Below, one piece after another: positions 20,403 to 31,133 of a DNA stretch of 64,000 nt; position 1 is the first letter of the stretch; each line of letters opens with the position of its first letter. Position numbers and translations under genes: made by a program. Origin of the DNA: Thinopyrum elongatum (lineage: Eukaryota > Streptophyta > Magnoliopsida > Poales > Poaceae); NCBI GenBank assembly GCA_011799875.1, contig CM022302.1:520547229-520611228 (forward strand), in the 5' to 3' direction. A model generated the notes under the pieces. That model ran no database searches, was not told where the DNA came from, and saw only the letters and a program-made list of their open reading frames with translations.

Positions 20403-20487
20403 TTGTAATAGCTAAAACATGGCTATCATAGGAAATTCAGAACATCAGATTGTAATAGCTAAAACATGGCTATCATAGGAAATTCAG
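20403..20487. repeat. 46-bp tandem duplication at exon end
   Basis: About 38 bases starting TTGTAATAGCTAAAACATGG at 20404 recur at 20450 with no mismatch seen by eye. The second copy contains the end of the basic-protein exon, so the duplication created or duplicated its stop region. Confidence 0.85.
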
Positions 20488-20829
20488 AGACGCCCTTTCC
20501 CTTTCGCTTCCCTTTCTTCCGCTTTTGCTTCCGCTCCTTCCCCTTGCCATTTTCATTGCCTGCATACCGACCGAAAATGCAATATGGGTCGAGCATTATC
20601 TGCTCACTGCCGGAGATGTTAGAGTCATCCTTGGCATCCTCCAAATCCTCCTCTCTGGGAGGAAGGCCCGCGAGCGAACGAACTACTAGAGTTTGCTCGC
20701 GTGCGAGTGCACGTGCCATTCTCGCTTGGTGCTTAGCAAAAATGCGCGCACGTAGGGCATGGACAGTATTATCCTCTGGGACCTTGTCGGCAGCGACACC
20801 AAAGTTCACCATGGCACGGCTGCCGTTTG
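20459..20829 (-). CDS. Exon of unknown basic protein upstream of B3 exon
   Basis: Follows an acceptor ACATTCAG at 20830 and encodes NGSRAMVNFGVAADKVPEDNTV, then an Arg/Ala-rich helix (RARIFAKHQARMARALARE), an acidic DSNISGSEQIMLDPYC segment and a very basic tail (KGKERKQKRKKGKRKGKG) that resembles a nuclear localisation signal. It lies between a start exon at 21459 and the B3 exon at 19979 on the same strand, so it may be a middle exon of one gene. No family recognised. The stop after MIAMF lies in a 46-bp tandem duplication. Confidence 0.4.
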
Positions 20830-21305
20830 CTGAATGTCCAATGTAATGACCAATGAACTAATACAATTCAGAACTACATGTGACCTAGAATTGCTCAATA
20901 AGCAATCTAGAGAGAGAACGATATGTACACCAGCGTGGATAAGCCATCTATGCTACCAAACAAACAGATGAATCTGCTAACTCTGTGTGGGAATAAATCA
21001 AATAACACATGACAGCATGTTCAAATACGAGCAAACTGCTTTGGCAGATCTATATAATTGAACGAAACTACAATTGGGGATATATCAAATCCAACCTATA
21101 ATGACAGATTGTATTACTAATGGTTTAGGAAGCCTTCTGTGCATTAGAAAACCCTAATACTAAAATAAATATTTACGGATCCGGATGTTTTGAACCCACG
21201 CATGAAGCTAGTTGCATAAATCAAAATTTGTAACCACCTACAAAGGATAGATCCTACATATTTGAAATCAACCAACGGTACATATGTTGCCACGGGATTA
21301 CTTAC

Positions 21306-21459
21306 ATGAGATGAAGGATTGCTGGATCCTCCCTCAATGGGTGCAACCAACAGGCTGCTTTCCGACAATCTTCGCACGAACTTGCCGCTCCAGTTCTTCC
21401 ATGTACTGATCAACCATCAACTTCCTTGGATTGGCGGATGGAGTCGACTTATCGGCCAT
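21306..21459 (-). CDS. Candidate first exon of the second B3-type gene
   Basis: ATG at 21459 has a strong monocot start context (CTCGATGGCCG) and begins MADKSTPSANPRKLMVDQYM. A GTAAGT donor follows at 21305. The frame hits TGA at 21336-21334 before the donor, while a neighbouring frame stays open through it (…EGGSSNPSSH), so a frameshift is likely if this exon belongs to the downstream exons. Confidence 0.35.
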
Positions 21460-22112
21460 CGAGAACTATTCCTGCATGCTGGAGGCGCGTGCAGGTGGCG
21501 GGGCTGACGCCGGGGAAGATGAGGACGAGCGAAAGCGGGGAAGAGGAGGACAGGCGGCGGAGAAGAGGATGACGAGGGGATGACGGGGGAGAAATGGCAG
21601 ATGGTTTCACCGGGGTTCGGCGGCTAAATAGGATGCTTCCAATGCCATCGTGGACCCACACAGCAGTCACACATTAATGTAGAGCCGGAGTGTCTGACTT
21701 TTTAAGCGCCTAACATCAATTTTTTAATTTTGGCATTAACGGCTATTTACTAGGCGGGGCTGCGTGCAGCTATGGCCCACAACGACCCAACCACGCCAAC
21801 CTGTCATGCCGGATTATCTGCCTTTTGTACCGTGCCGAATGGCCGAGCGTGACGAGGGAGCACATCAGACTATCTAATATGTTAGTCGGGTGCAGCTACC
21901 ACACCCACCGGTACTCAGATATATCAGACTATCTAACCTCGTGATAACAGGGTCATGCTCACAAGTCCGGCTCATCCAGCGAAGTCGTGCCTTCTGGCTA
22001 GGCGCTTTTGACGGTGGCCACGCCGGCGGCCGGTCGTCGTCGTCGTCGGTCAATGCCGCCTTGGCGGGCGGCGCGGCTACGTGCAAGTGTGGCGCCTTAC
22101 GGCACGGCGCGG

Positions 22113-22184
22113 ATGGGGGGGAGGGGTCAGGCGAAGAAATAAGTTTTTTTTTGGGGGGGGGGAGGGGGGGGGGGGGGGGGGGGG
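22113..22184 (+). repeat. Poly-T/poly-G low-complexity tract
   Basis: A T run followed by a G run broken by a single A, with an earlier GGGGGGGAGGGG, spans this interval. It can form a G-quadruplex and is prone to sequencing error. It lies upstream of the second B3-type gene. Confidence 0.85.
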
Positions 22185-22299
22185 TCAGTGAGCGAAATAA
22201 GATCGCCCAGGGGTCATTTAGTAAAAATAATACCCCCGCCGGCCGTCGTCGTCATCGCCGTCCCCTCCCACCATAGTCGTTGAGCGCGGCGTCGCAGGT

Positions 22300-23264
22300 G
22301 TGGTGTTCTCGCTCGCTTGGGTCCTGTCCCCGTTCGCCCATCCGTGTTGGGCTAGCTGTGCGCTGCGGCAATTACCTGAACAGTGATGTTCTAGCACAAG
22401 ATCTACACCTACACTTCAGTTGAAAACACACACATTTACTGGTGTTTTCCTTAGCGAATCTGTCCTCATGTGTTGTGAGTGGCTGGAGTACTGATCATGG
22501 CCGGTGACAGCGAGGATCATGCAAATTAACACAGCACAAATTAATGTATGCGCCACCACCAGGGTCAGCTTGTCGATAATCAACACAGACACCGAGGATA
22601 GCTTGTCGACCATGATTTTTTGGCGTCAGGCCGTTCAGAATAAAACAAACAAACAAAGAACAACAGGTAGGCAGGAAGATGAAAGCGAAAGAGTGAGCCG
22701 GAGTGGCAGTGAAAGGGACGGCCACGTTCGATCATCGGGTCGACCAGAATGGATGCAAGCGAGATGGACAACAACACAGAGATAGGAGCATCTTATCGCT
22801 GTGAAACTGGCCGGATCACGACGCGCTCGTGCATGCGATCCTTCACGTACACATCACCGACGGAGACCATGATCCCTTCCTTCGCGCGGATTCCATGAAC
22901 CAACGTACATGGGCGCGAGTAAACAGGTTTGGTGCTGATGGACAATGCCATTACGGCGACTGAGATGCCACTGTGTCAAACGTTCAGAGGTCGGCCGCGT
23001 TTCAAGTGGAGCGGGGACGATCCCACGGCCGGCGGCTGCCGGCTACTGGCGCGTCACGTCGACGACCAACCTAACCATCACCTGCCTGCGTCTGAACGTT
23101 CGGAGATAACTTCCATTTTTCTAGCACCATCCTTTTAGTGTGCCGGAAACGGTTTACTCGCAGCAACATGGGATGTGTCCTGCCATAATCCATGGGTGGC
23201 ACCTCGGGCTACACACACTTTTAGGATCCACATTGCCAAAGTTCCATCAATGCTTATGCTTTTC
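22300..23264. other. Intergenic, no gene recognised
   Basis: Mixed-composition DNA with only short ORFs lacking recognisable domains on either strand. No terminal repeats or known element ends were found. It separates the gene island from the transposon stack to the right. Confidence 0.5.
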
Positions 23265-23697
23265 TAAGAGCATCTACGGCCAGACCTCTCGAACCCGCCT
23301 CATACGTCCGGGTGGGCTGCCTGGTTACTGACCGGTCACGTTTTTTCGACCTAGACGGACGCCTCAAACGGGCCTCAAACGCCTGGGTTGACCGGCACCC
23401 CCCATATTCAGCCCAAATATGGGGCCGATGTGAGGTGCCCGGGCGCGTCCGGGCACGCTGGCCACGTCGGACTGACGAAGGGGTCCCAGTCAGAAACACC
23501 CTGAAACCCGGGGGTCCGAATCTCATCTCCTCCATCTGACCGGTGGCGCCGCGTGGCGTAGCTCTGGTGGGCCGCGTAGTCCATTTTCCGGCTATTTAAG
23601 TCGATCAGCGGCACCGAAACCCTACCATCAATCCACATTTCCTCCACCTGTCCGCCGCCGCCGCCACTTTCCACTCCACCCATCCGCCTAGTAGCCA

Positions 23698-24179
23698 TGC
23701 CCCCATGCCGCCGGGTGAGGAGCGAGCCATTTTTTACGCCGGAGCGCCGGCTCGAGCTCCTTGAGTAGATCCGGGTTAGGCGCGAAGCCTGGATTGCCGC
23801 CGGGCTACCTCTAGATGCAGTGGATCCGGAGGAGGAGGAGGAGAACTTTGAGGAGGAGGGGGATGAGCCGGAGGAGGAGGAGGAGAACTTTGAGGAGGAG
23901 GGGGATGAGCCGGAGGAGGAGGATATGGGGGACACCGGCGACGGGGATCTGCAGGCGAAGCAGCAGGCCATCCTCGATTCCCTCCGATCGGAGTCGGCTG
24001 CGGAGGAAAGACGCCATCGCCGACAGGAGATGGAGGCGCAAGAGGCCGTGGACGAGGCGGAGATGTTCTCCTACATGGATGAGGTCGAGCAGGAGGAGGT
24101 TGAGCCGGAGCCCACCTACCCGCTCGTCCAGCCGGCGCCCAGCACCCTCGTCGTGAACATCTCTGACGACAAAGAGTAG
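23698..24179 (+). pseudogene. Acidic ORF carried by H1, one stop
   Basis: ATG near 23698 starts MPPCRRVRSEPFFTPERRLE; a TAG at about 23767 interrupts, after which the frame runs to TAG 24177. The middle is Glu-rich with a perfect 42-base tandem duplication (23829-23870 and 23871-23912) encoding ENFEEEGDEPEEE-type repeats; a helical segment and an acidic end (VVNISDDKE) follow. It is not a transposase by any motif I can see. Function unknown. Confidence 0.45.
23829..23912 (+). repeat. Perfect 42-bp tandem duplication in the H1 ORF
   Basis: Two identical 14-codon units (23829-23870 and 23871-23912) followed by a partial third. The length keeps the reading frame. Confidence 0.95.
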
Positions 24180-24350
24180 CTTGGGTAGTACGTAGATGTA
24201 GTACATCGGATTTCTTTTGCATGCTTTGTATGGATCTAGGGGATGAATATGAGAGAGGTGGATACAAAGTGGCTAATTTGAGGTGTGACCGGTCAGTGCC
24301 CGCGGACGCGCCGAGGCCAAATTTGCAAAGTCCGTCCGTAGATGCTCTAA

Positions 24351-25194
24351 GGGCATCTCCAACCGTAACCCACAAATTTCCTCCCGCATTCATCCGCGGA
24401 CAGGGGGATCAATCCGCGGGCACGGATGTGGCAAGATGACATCCAACGCTAGGCGCATACATTTCAAACTATTTTTCAACAAACCGGATGAAATTCATGC
24501 AAACACGGTCGGATTTCATACAAACATGATGGATTTCATACAAACACGGCGGATTTCATTACATTTCAAACATTTAGAAAAAATGACCCGCCCCTAAACC
24601 TATCGTACGGCGTCGGCGCCCGGCGTCCAAGCACGTGTCGTCCTCCATCCGTCGTCTCCATGAGCACCGGTGATAAGACTGATGAAGTGAAGGTGTGATC
24701 TCCGGCGAGGAAGACTAGAACACGGGAGATGGATTGGCCCACATGGGACACAAGGCACCGCATCCTCCCGTGGCCTACTCATCCTCGGAGGAGTCCGCGA
24801 CCTATTCGTCGCCGGTGGACATGAGGTCCACGATGGAAATGGTGGTGCCGGCGCTGTCTTCATCCCACTGGGTCGGCTGATGGTTCGTCGGCGGCGTGTA
24901 GGAGGCGCAGCTGGCGTTGTTCTCCTCCGCGATCGCCTACAGCTGCGCCTCTGTAGCGGCCGCTCCCTGGTGAGCGGCGGCTTGAGCGCGGACAGCATCG
25001 TAGATGGCACGCTGCTCTGCGACGAAGTTGGGGTTCGCCACAGACATGGCTGCCATGGCCTCTTCACTCGCGCGCTCGCAATAGATTTGGACCTCCGTGA
25101 GCCGATGCTGCGCATAATGCACCTCTGCCTGGGCGGCGTTGAAGTGTGCCTGCGGCTGCTCCAAGGTGAAGCTGGTGTGCACATGAGGCGGGGA
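24351..25194. mobile_element. Harbinger-like element H2, left part
   Basis: Begins GGGCATCTCCAACCG directly after the TAA that also ends H1. A short run of 20-base GGATTTCATACAAACA-type repeats lies at about 24487-24560. The minus strand has a decayed coding stretch (…HTSFTLEQPQAHFNAAQ…, MAAMSVANPNFVAEQRAIYD, SYTPPTNHQPTQWDED, TTISIVDLMSTGDE) with several stops. The element is cut at 25194 by a CACTA insertion and resumes at 50011. Confidence 0.6.
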
Positions 25195-25204
25195 CACTAC
25201 TAGG

Positions 25205-25445
25205 GAAAAGCCTAGCAGTAGCGCGGGTAAAAGGCCTAGCAGTAGTGCGGGCAGCCGTGCTACTGCTACGGCGCTACAGCAAACTTTTAGCAGTAGCGCG
25301 TGTCGGCCCGCGCTACTGCTATCTATAGGTAGCAGTAGCAAGTGTTACTAAACCGCGCTGTTGCTAATAGCTGCAGTGCCTCAATTTAAAGCGTGCTACT
25401 GCTAGGTACTCGCTGCTGCTAAAAACATACCCCGTGCTACTGTTA
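25205..25445. repeat. Subterminal repeats of CACTA E, left end
   Basis: Multiple GCAGTAGCGCG motifs occur in both orientations, such as TAGCAGTAGCGCGG and GCGCTACTGCTA. In En/Spm-type elements such repeats bind the smaller element-encoded protein. Confidence 0.85.
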
Positions 25446-26455
25446 TTAATTTCTGAATTTTTTTTCTGTTGCATATTTCTTTTGTATTTGTATAGGTTTT
25501 ACACAATAGTCTCTAGCATATCATACACATACAAATCTAATCATATCATAGACATACAAATAGTCTCATCAAATCATGTCATCATCATAATCATCATCCA
25601 ACACAAATGATGTCTCTCGTCATCATCTCTAAATAGCGATACAAGTTATGACATGTCTCGAATACTTGCAACTACATCGTCATCCATCTAAACAATGATA
25701 TAGAAGAGAGGAGCTATCACTATGAGTGAGAGTGGAACTATGCAGTACATGAGGCGGCGGTTATGTAAGTGCATCTAGTGCCACCCCTAGTTGGTTTCGG
25801 AGTATTGACGACAAACGTGGTTGAGGGACTAATGTGTCTGTGAGATACTCCGTTCCCTTCCTTTTAAATACCCAGCCCCCGGCGGTCATTAAATCTTACT
25901 CCCCTCGCTGTCTCGCTCGAAAACCCTAGCGCCATCGCTAGCTCTCGACATCGCTAGAGACGAAGCGCTTCGCTGCCGCGACTTCTCCGTAGTCGTCTTC
26001 ACGCCGGCCATGGACCTCTTCTTCCCGCTGCCGCCATAGGTGTCTTCCACCACCAAGTTAGGGCGCGGGAGATCAAACTGCTCGGCCTCCATCCCAACTC
26101 GTCTAGCAGTTCTTCGACTGTTCTTGAGCGGTAATTAAAAGCTTACTTTTTACCGCACGTTTGATCCATTGAACTTTCTTTATCTTCAGAAAGTCATTTT
26201 ATCTCTTCCAAATCTGGATCTTTCCCTCTACATGTCATAACTTGCAAGTACCTTCACTTATGCTTCACAACTAGTTTAATTCCTCACTTGTACTTATTCA
26301 TGGATTCGTACAAATCTGGAACCAACTTATCTCGATAAGTGAATGTGTTCACACCATGAGGTCAATGTCTTCAAACTGATTTATCTTCAAAAATCATCTG
26401 AGAATGCATATGACCTCTTCCCCTTCCCTCGCATCTCTAATGCTGTCACAGGTAC

Positions 26456-29400
26456 ATGTCCGTGGGCATGTCTCTTGGTACTCATAGTCTGAATTCATTT
26501 GCAGACTACTTGCAGCATCACCTTGAATCTGCTGAAGCCAGTTCTTGTCTGACCAGTAAAGCAAAGCCTATCACATCAGTGAAGCCTATCAGTTTTGTGA
26601 AGCCAATGGGCAGTGGCAAATCTGCAAATAAAGGGGGCAGACAGCGCCGTGATAATACTGCAAAGGACCTGCCTCCAGATCTTTGGTTGAATATGCTGAA
26701 TATGCTGACAACAATGCTGTGAGGCCACCGTGGGCTGACATTGTGTACAAGAAGCTTCACCCAAGGACCAAGGCTGAAGCCATTCAGCAAGGTTTCTTCC
26801 CCTGTATGGTGAGGCGGCCCATGCCGCAGGATGATCAGTTTGAAGCCAATTATCAGTTTGCCAGGGCTTCTGTAGCACAAAAGAAGAAAGACCTTGGGAT
26901 TGACTTCAACCCAGGTCCACCTGAACCAAGGCCCGATGGCAGCCATGAAGCCAAACCCAATCTGATTGGTCCCTTCAACAACTTCGATGGGTTCCTCACC
27001 CACATTGCTGAGCAAAGAGCTAGTGTTGACACAGCTCAAGAGGAGCCACAATCTGAAGACCCAGAACTCCCGAGGCCAGGGAAGAAATCAAAGGCTTCAA
27101 AGCCTGCATCTGCTCCAAAAGTTTCAAGTGTGAAGCCATTGAAAATTGCACCTCCTGAATCTAGTGTGCATTCTGAAGACTTGTCTTGCACTTCTGCAAA
27201 GATAAAGAAAATTTCTGGGAAAGGACTTACCCCAGCAAGCGTACTGCGTAATGAGGGAGATGTGATTGATCCGTCAAGTGATGAAGATCATGCTGATGAT
27301 GACCTTGAGTTGCTGATCAAGAGCAAACAGGAGGCCGAAATCTTCAAGGATTTGCCTCTGTTTGATGCTGATATATTGAACAATTTCATTGATGAATGGT
27401 TTGAAGATACTTCTCTCACCATTGATGATCTGCAGCTGGCTATTGACATCAGCGTCACATTCCAGGGCTGCATAGCCAAAGAACTTGCTATTGCTCAGAA
27501 AGTTGTTGAGTAGAAAAACATGATTGACCATGAGAAAACTATCTTCAAGAAGCACATGGCAAAGCTCAGTGTGACTGATGTTCAGAAATTCAAGAAGATG
27601 ATGACTGATCTTAAGGCTGAGTTCCATAAGCGTCGTAATGAAGCCAAAGGCTCCCGAGAGCGCCTCAAATACTATGTTGAGAAATGTGTTCAGGCTCCAA
27701 ATGAAGCCGTGAAGAGAAAGGCACTTGGGCAACCAGGCATTAACCCAAGGCTGGCGGCTAAGAAGAAGAAGCCAGCAAAGCCGAAGCTGAGGCTCCAAGG
27801 CAAGAAATGCCAAAGATTATCTTCCCTTCGAGCATGACTGGTCCTAAGCCTAAGGTTCCATCCATTGCTTCCTAAAGGAAGAGGACCAAGCAAGCTAAGG
27901 TTGAAGCCAAGAAGCGCACGCATCAAGATGCTGCTGATGCTGCTCCATCTCAGAAGAAGCTAAAGTCAAAGTCTTCATAGGCTTCAAGAAAGGCACAAGC
28001 ACCAGAGCCTTCAACTGCTCCTGAAGAGCCACTGCTTGTGAAGCCTTTGTCCGTTGCCCTACCTGCCTCCTCCAACCGAGAACGTCGCATGATTGTGCAT
28101 GAGCCTATTCCCACAGAGGCACATGACACTGAAGAGATTCCAGCTGCTGACACCACTGCAGCTGAAGACATTGGTCATGAAGACAATGTAGATGATGAAG
28201 TCCTTCCTCAAGTACGGCAGCTAACGCAGAAACCGGTATCATCGCCTGCTCCCACGAGCAGTGAGCATATTAGTATTGGTGGTCCAATGACACCAATCAC
28301 TCAAGATGAGTTCTAGGAAGAACAACACCCCAACTCCTCGCTCCATGAAGTCATACCGTGCACTCCACCTGCTCAGGTCACTACTCCAGTGATTGCGATT
28401 CCCCAAGAAACCACCGATGACATGGAGAAGACTACTGCATCACCACAAGCGTCACCCTCATTCCAAAGGCTTCGCAAAGGCCCAAGGCCATCTGTTGTCT
28501 CCATGTCGAGCATTCCTGAAGAGGATGTGCACACCACGAGCTCAGTATCACGTCAAGTGTTTCCTGAAGCCATCCCCTCAGAGACTGCTCAAGAGTCTGA
28601 AGCCAAAGAGGCTGAAGATATTCCGGTTGCATCAGCCGATGAAAGAGAAGAAGAACAAGTTGTCATTTCTCCCGCTGCACCAAGTGTGATTCCAGAAGTG
28701 ATTGTGCTTGACCCCCCAGTGATTGAAGCCTCAAATGCTGCTGCTACTGCCACACATAGTGAAGCCAATGACATTGTCATGGCTGAAGCCAATGAGCAGC
28801 CTCAAGCCACTCTTCAGCATGAAGCCACTGCTGCCTCTGAGGACGTTCAGCCATCCACCTTGGATGTTGCTGCTGCTGCATCAGTTCCACATACCATGGC
28901 AAGGGCCTTCAATCGTGGAGCTGAGCTGATCAGCATCAAGTGGCCAATTCTCACTCCTCCTGAAGCTCCTGGTCCCCAATATGACTACCATATCAAGCAA
29001 AGGCCTCAGACACAGAAGCCCATGCCAAGAATGCCAAGGCTTCCAAGTGCTGTCACCACTTAGAGCTCATTTAGTGTCTTAAGCTTGAGAGAGCACAACA
29101 CATTCTTTGACAAGGCCAAGAATCCCTACAAGAAGCCCAAGATTTCTTCTGACAGGTTCTGGAGTCATGAGCAAAGAACATATTACTCATGCATCCTATT
29201 CAAACAGGACAGAATTTTCCCGCACAAGCGCCTGTGTTGTGATGCCATGGCTGGACTGCCGTGTCTTGAAGAAGCCCTTGACTACTTTCGTGAAGTTGGC
29301 CTGCTCCCATTTGTCGTCAACAAGGAGCACTGGAATGAAGAGCTTCTACTTCAATTTGATGCCACACTACATATCTCAGGCTACAACAGGGATCCAAAGA

Positions 29401-30676
29401 CATGGGTCCTTGAGTGGATGACAGGTGACGTACATCATGAAGCCAAAGCTCAAGATATCATAGAGCTTACTTCCCTGCTCACTCCTGGTAATCTCTATTA
29501 GCCAGGTTGTCAGCGATATGAACAAGAACTTGAAAGCATCTTCCAGAAGCCAGAGCCAAACATGAACCAAATGCTGAGCATGATGAAGCTATTGCCAGTA
29601 GAAGCTGAGTTCCCCAAGAACTTTCTTGTCAATGACCTCGAGTACCTGCCCCGCACCATATATCATATTCTGAGGCATACTCTTCGGCCAATCAAAGGGC
29701 ACTCCTCTTCTGCAAAGCTTGAGGGCACCATGAAGACATTGGTCTTCTATATTCTAAATGGCATCCGCTTCAACACTCACGATTTCTTCATCCGTTAGTT
29801 GGCAGCTTCAGGCATTGATCTATTTGGCCTCAAATTCTATGCACCATGGATCATGCGGTTGTTTAAGCTTCACTCAACCATCAACTATAAAGCTTCAGCG
29901 TGCAATCATGTTGTCTTCTTGCCTGAGGTTGATATGTCTCATGAAGCCATCTATTCCGAACCTGCCAAGGCACCAGTTCATGAGGACAATGCTGCCTTTC
30001 AAAGCTTCTCAGCACCACTTGAAGCCATTCATGTGCCAAATCCCACTACTGCTGCTGGTTCACTTGTCGGATAGCTTAGGCTGCCGCATCGAGCAAACAC
30101 GGATGCAACAACAAGCACAGTACCTCAAAGGCCTCAGAAGCGTGCGCGTGTCCTCAATGACAGAGAACTTCTTGTTTCTCTGCATCAGAAGCATGATAGG
30201 CATCATGACTGGATGAAGTGTCAGATGCAAAGTCTTCTTGTGGATGTAAATCGTATTCGCAACCTCTCCACCAAGAAATCGTTTGTTGCACATGACGCCT
30301 GTCGGCGAGCCTGGAAGAGCGAAACTCTGCTTTTCTCTGAAGATGAACTCACTACAGATGGCTTCACCGAAAGATTCAAGTTTGACTCCAGGCCTCCGCA
30401 ATCAGAAAGTTGGCGTTCTACACCGTCCATTGAAGATTCTGACTACTCATCTTCAGCTCCAACTGTTGTTGCATGAGTTATTGATGAAGAGGACGATGCC
30501 ACTTCACCAGCTATGGCTTGACTGGATCAAGATGCTGCATCAGGCCCGACTGCATCGCCCAACTCCAACATCGACCCGGCTGCCCCAACATCTTCACCAA
30601 CACCTCCGGAGATCGCTTAGACACCCAATGTCTTCATTCCTTTTTGGTCATTCGATGACAAAAGGGGGAGAAGCAT
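26456..30676 (+). pseudogene. Long ORF of element X, no recognised pol; broken
   Basis: Coding-like sequence begins MSVGMSLGTHSLNSFADYLQ, shifts frame near 26690 and again before 28038, then stays in one frame to about 30476 with several stops. The N-terminal and central parts are rich in Glu-Ala-Lys-Pro-Ser from repeated GAAGCC codon pairs; a more globular region follows (29085-30074: FWSHEQRTYYSCILFKQDRI, LPCLEEALDYFREVGLLPFV, MKTLVFYILNGIRFNTHDFF). This resembles the plant transposon proteins related to Athila ORF1, but the assignment is tentative. Small basic and coiled-coil stretches lie around 27520-27837. Confidence 0.5.
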
Positions 30677-31133
30677 AAGGGTTGATAGTCTTCAAGCGGG
30701 TTCATATTGGTCGGGTGCTATATTTTGTTAAGTCTTGCAACTCTCGTTCATGAAATGTTTGTTTTTGAGTTGTAACACTTAAGTCCAGATGGGACGTCTG
30801 CTACTTTTTCGACTATTTTATCTGTGTGGTTGAATTTCTATCTTATGCGCATGAAATCATTCTGCAGACGCCAATTTATCATTGTGCATATCATTATCTT
30901 CAATACACTCTTTGTATGCACTCTGATTTGACTTCATGAAAGGAAGGAGAACTCCACAAAGCAAAACCTACAATGTGCATTTGCATTCGAAGGCAAACTA
31001 TTTATATGCACATCTTTAGGGGGAGCCCTTTCGACTTCATGAAGCCAATGACTACGTACCTTAACTTTCACATATTTTTGTCCCTGTTGAAAACTTCAAA
31101 CAATTTGTCATCAATCACCAAAAAGGGGGAGAT

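Larger units (their letters stand above)
23268..24347 (+). mobile_element. PIF/Harbinger-like element H1, 1.08 kb
   Basis: Terminal inverted repeats GAGCATCTACGG at both ends are bounded by TAA (23265-23267 and 24348-24350), the three-base target duplication of this superfamily. No transposase is present, so the element is non-autonomous, but it carries an ORF at 23698-24179. Its right TAA is immediately followed by the end of a second Harbinger-like element. Confidence 0.8.

Noticed and set aside
21890..22276. Plus-strand ORF across the poly-G tract
   Set aside because: Gly run comes from the homopolymer; no conserved part and probable sequence error there.
24600..25184. 194-codon Arg/Ser-rich ORF in H2
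   Set aside because: It overlaps a more protein-like frame (AHFNAAQAEVHYAQHRLTE...) in H2 and looks like its shadow.
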